A DNA stretch of 34,217 nt from Phormidium sp. FACHB-1136 (lineage in GTDB: Bacteria; Cyanobacteriota; Cyanobacteriia; Phormidesmidales; Phormidesmidaceae), in contig NZ_JACJRS010000058.1 of the NCBI RefSeq assembly GCF_014697375.1, positions 1 to 34,217 of the forward strand. Reading direction: 5' to 3'. Below the pieces are notes generated by a model. It had not been told where the DNA came from. It was given only the letters and a program-made list of their open reading frames with translations, and did not search any database. The translations under genes were made by a program, and so were the position numbers. Of the stretch, positions 32,335 through 34,217 are shown piece after piece (position 1 is the first letter of the stretch; the number at the start of each line of letters is the position of its first letter).

Positions 32335-33390
32335 ATGAAAGCGTCTGCAAAAAAAACTGATATTTCCGCTCCGCAACTCACCTCGCTCTCCTGGGCCGAT
32401 CAGATTAAAGCTTGGCTTCCTGGCTTGGGGTTAACCGGACTGCTGGCGGCCATGGCCTTGGGCATTGGCCACCTGAGCCATAGTGTAGGGATTAAGCTGC
32501 TGAACCCATTGCTGGTGGCGGTACTGCTGGGAATTGCGGTGCGTCAAACCTTGCCCCTACCTGCGGTCTATCGTCCCGGCATTCAGCTCGCCATGAAGCG
32601 TATTCTGCGGCTGGCGGTGATTTTGCTGGGACTGCGGCTCAGCATGGCAGAGATCCTAGCCGTTGGCCCCGTGGGGTTAATCATCATTACATCCAGCACC
32701 GTCGGCACCTTTTACTTGACAACCTGGCTAGGCAAGCGCTTGTCGGTGAACCCCAAACTGACGCGGCTAATTGCGGCGGGCACCTCCATCTGTGGGGCTT
32801 CGGCCATCGTGGCCACCAATGCGGTGGTGGATGGCTCCGAAGAAGATATGACCTACGCCATCGCCACCATTACCGGATTCGGCACCCTGGCCATGGTGAG
32901 TTATCCCCTAATCGCCGGATTGGGACAGCTTTCGCCCGAAACCTTTGGCCTCTGGTGCGGCGCTTCTATCCACGAAGTGGCCCAGGTGATTGCCACCGCC
33001 TTTCAGCACAGCACCGCCAGCGGCGACATTGCCACCGTTGCCAAGCTCTCCCGGGTGCTGTTGATTGTGCCGATTCTGCTGGGGTTAGGCTGGCAGGCCC
33101 GTGGTTCCCAATCCGTTGGCAGCACTCCTAAAACCCTACCAATTCCCTGGTTTGTGTTGTTGTTTGCTGGATTGGTACTGCTGAATAGTTTGCAGATTTT
33201 CCCCACTGCCCTCAAGACTGCCGTGGCCCAGGTCAACCAAGTCCTGCTCTGTATGGCCCTCGCCGCCATGGGCCTAGAAACCTATCTATCTAAGCTGGTG
33301 AATCTAGGACTAAAACCATTGCTGCTAGCAGGATTATCCTGGTTATTCCTATCCATAACTAGCCTGATTTTGATTCAGAGTATAACTTAG
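32335..33390 (+). CDS. YeiH/UPF0324-family putative sulfate/sulfonate exporter
   Basis: This is a membrane protein of 351 residues with about ten helices and the family hallmarks AGTSICGASAIVATNAVV, LWCGASIHEVAQVIATAF, and AVILLGLRLSM. UPF0324 members are proposed to export anions, including sulfate or sulfite, and are often next to sulfur genes; proof is limited. ATG 32335 has GAAGGA upstream at the right spacing. It is the last gene of the putative organosulfur module and the second exporter beside TauE. Confidence 0.9.
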   Translation: MKASAKKTDISAPQLTSLSWADQIKAWLPGLGLTGLLAAMALGIGHLSHSVGIKLLNPLLVAVLLGIAVRQTLPLPAVYRPGIQLAMKRILRLAVILLGLRLSMAEILAVGPVGLIIITSSTVGTFYLTTWLGKRLSVNPKLTRLIAAGTSICGASAIVATNAVVDGSEEDMTYAIATITGFGTLAMVSYPLIAGLGQLSPETFGLWCGASIHEVAQVIATAFQHSTASGDIATVAKLSRVLLIVPILLGLGWQARGSQSVGSTPKTLPIPWFVLLFAGLVLLNSLQIFPTALKTAVAQVNQVLLCMALAAMGLETYLSKLVNLGLKPLLLAGLSWLFLSITSLILIQSIT

Positions 33391-33468
33391 GGCACTGGTT
33401 CCTAAAAGTAGGATCCCTGATATCTCGTTGTCTATAACCCTTGTATAGCAAGCACCCTACAAGGTGTC

Positions 33469-33960
33469 CTACCTTAGCAGTCCAGTGCCGCCCATCAAAC
33501 ATCGCACCTTGGCGTTCAGAAACTCCCGCTTAAAGCGCTCCAGTCGGTCGATGCGCTCGGTGCGGTTGCTGTTGCCCCGCTTGTCCAACATCGTCCAGAA
33601 CACCGGGAAGACTACCCCTTCATGGACGATGCCCAGCATCAGGATGTTGAAATGAACGGAACCAAACGACCCATTAGTGCGGTCGAGGCTCAAGGTCCAG
33701 GGCTGAGAAATTTGGCTCCAACTCACTATCGCCCGCGCCATATCGTCGAAATCCACCGGAAACTCCCGCAGAAACCGAGTCAGACGTTTGTAGTTCGACT
33801 CCGGTTTCGCCCGGTTGGCCAACACCGACGACCGTTGATCCAAGTTCACCGTGTCAACTCGGAAGAGGGCCACCAGAAACAGGGCGAGAAAGGTCAGTCG
33901 GGCACCATGCCACGGCAGATGAGCACGCAGGGCCGCTTGAAGTCGGTTCATCTGAGGCAT
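33469..33960 (-). pseudogene. IS4-family transposase, N-terminal fragment
   Basis: The 163-residue fragment begins MPQMNRLQAALRAHLPWHGA, then AKPESNYKRLTRFLREFPVD, QPWTLSLDRTNGSFGSVHFN and ILMLGIVHEG. This is the N-terminal half of a cyanobacterial IS4-type transposase, including the first catalytic aspartate (LSLDRT). It breaks after KVRCLMGG, where the family would continue into the second catalytic residue, so the copy is dead. The interval 33961-34112 upstream is non-coding. Confidence 0.85.
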
Positions 33961-34112
33961 GGGGAGGGTCTGGCTAAGGTTGTGCTAATCTCTAGCTCGC
34001 CTCCCTCTTCCTCAGTCTGTCAACCCCTCCACACAGAAGGCTTTCAGCCCCTCACCCCAAGTTTTGTCCTTGTACCGTGGAAATAGCCAGCAACTCTTCC
34101 GTAGCGTTGTTA

Positions 34113-34217
34113 AGCTGTTAGTCATCTAAACTGCGTATAATACATTAAAATTCTGGAATAAGCCATGGGAGTCAGAAACTATCTAACGTCAGAGGAAAAG
34201 CAAGAGCTTCAGAAGCA
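34113..34217 (+). mobile_element. IS630-family element, right copy (5' end only)
   Basis: This is identical, in inverted orientation, to 1-105 and preceded by TA (34111-34112). It begins AGCTGTTAGTCATC and includes the transposase start at 34165. The window stops inside it. Confidence 0.85.
34165..34217 (+). CDS. IS630-family transposase, N-terminal fragment
   Basis: ATG 34165 opens the same 17 codons (MGVRNYLTSEEKQELQK) as the left copy; the frame is cut by the window end. No ribosome site is obvious beyond GGAATAAGCC. The copy is oriented outward from the window. Confidence 0.7.
   Translation, partial: MGVRNYLTSEEKQELQK

Overview
The window looks like chromosomal DNA of a filamentous, non-marine-picoplankton-type cyanobacterium. 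The adjacent hetZ-patU pair is a cyanobacterial lineage marker, the G+C content is moderately high, and several copies of a C-rich dispersed repeat common in cyanobacterial genomes are present. hetZ and patU do not by themselves prove that the organism makes heterocysts. Both window ends are the same 105 bp of an IS630-family element in inverted orientation, which suggests that an assembly broke at an IS repeat.

Region 1 (about 1-6449) is the right-hand part of a type V-K CRISPR-associated transposon (CAST). It holds type I restriction cargo: an hsdS cut by the IS630 copy, hsdR, and a YgjP-like metallopeptidase. These are followed by a 5'-truncated, nonsense-mutated cas12k, a recognisable Cas12k tracrRNA, a two-repeat CRISPR array, and a separate (delocalised) repeat whose 17-nt spacer exactly matches the adjacent tRNA-Val(CAC) gene next to a GTA (GTN) PAM. 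The transposon end carries about 20-bp-phased GACA motifs and stops 55 bp from the PAM, just past the 3' end of the tRNA. The tnsB, tnsC and tniQ genes and the left end are not in the window; they would be expected further left.

Region 2 (6453-12000) is host flank: tRNA-Val, a conserved hypothetical gene, hetZ, patU and cysS, then decayed IS5-like and IS256-like remnants.

Region 3 (12016-20259) is an aminophosphonate import and catabolism cluster. A minus-strand set (binding lipoprotein, ATPase, double permease, HAD phosphonatase-like hydrolase, FAD amine oxidoreductase) faces a divergent PLP enzyme resembling PbfA, the (R)-1-hydroxy-2-aminoethylphosphonate ammonia-lyase.

Region 4 (20915-33390) is a probable organosulfur module. 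An SsuABC/TauABC-type importer converges on a regulator that is a LysR protein fused to a second copy of the importer's binding-protein fold. Divergent from the regulator are an AprA-like flavoprotein, a small AprB-like two-cluster ferredoxin, a HEAT-repeat protein, an Mrp/ApbC Fe-S carrier, and two anion exporters (TauE/SafE and YeiH types). I infer that an imported sulfonate or sulfate ester is sensed in the cytoplasm, processed by the AprAB-like enzyme, and that excess sulfite or sulfate is exported.

The right edge holds an IS4-family remnant and the second IS630 copy.
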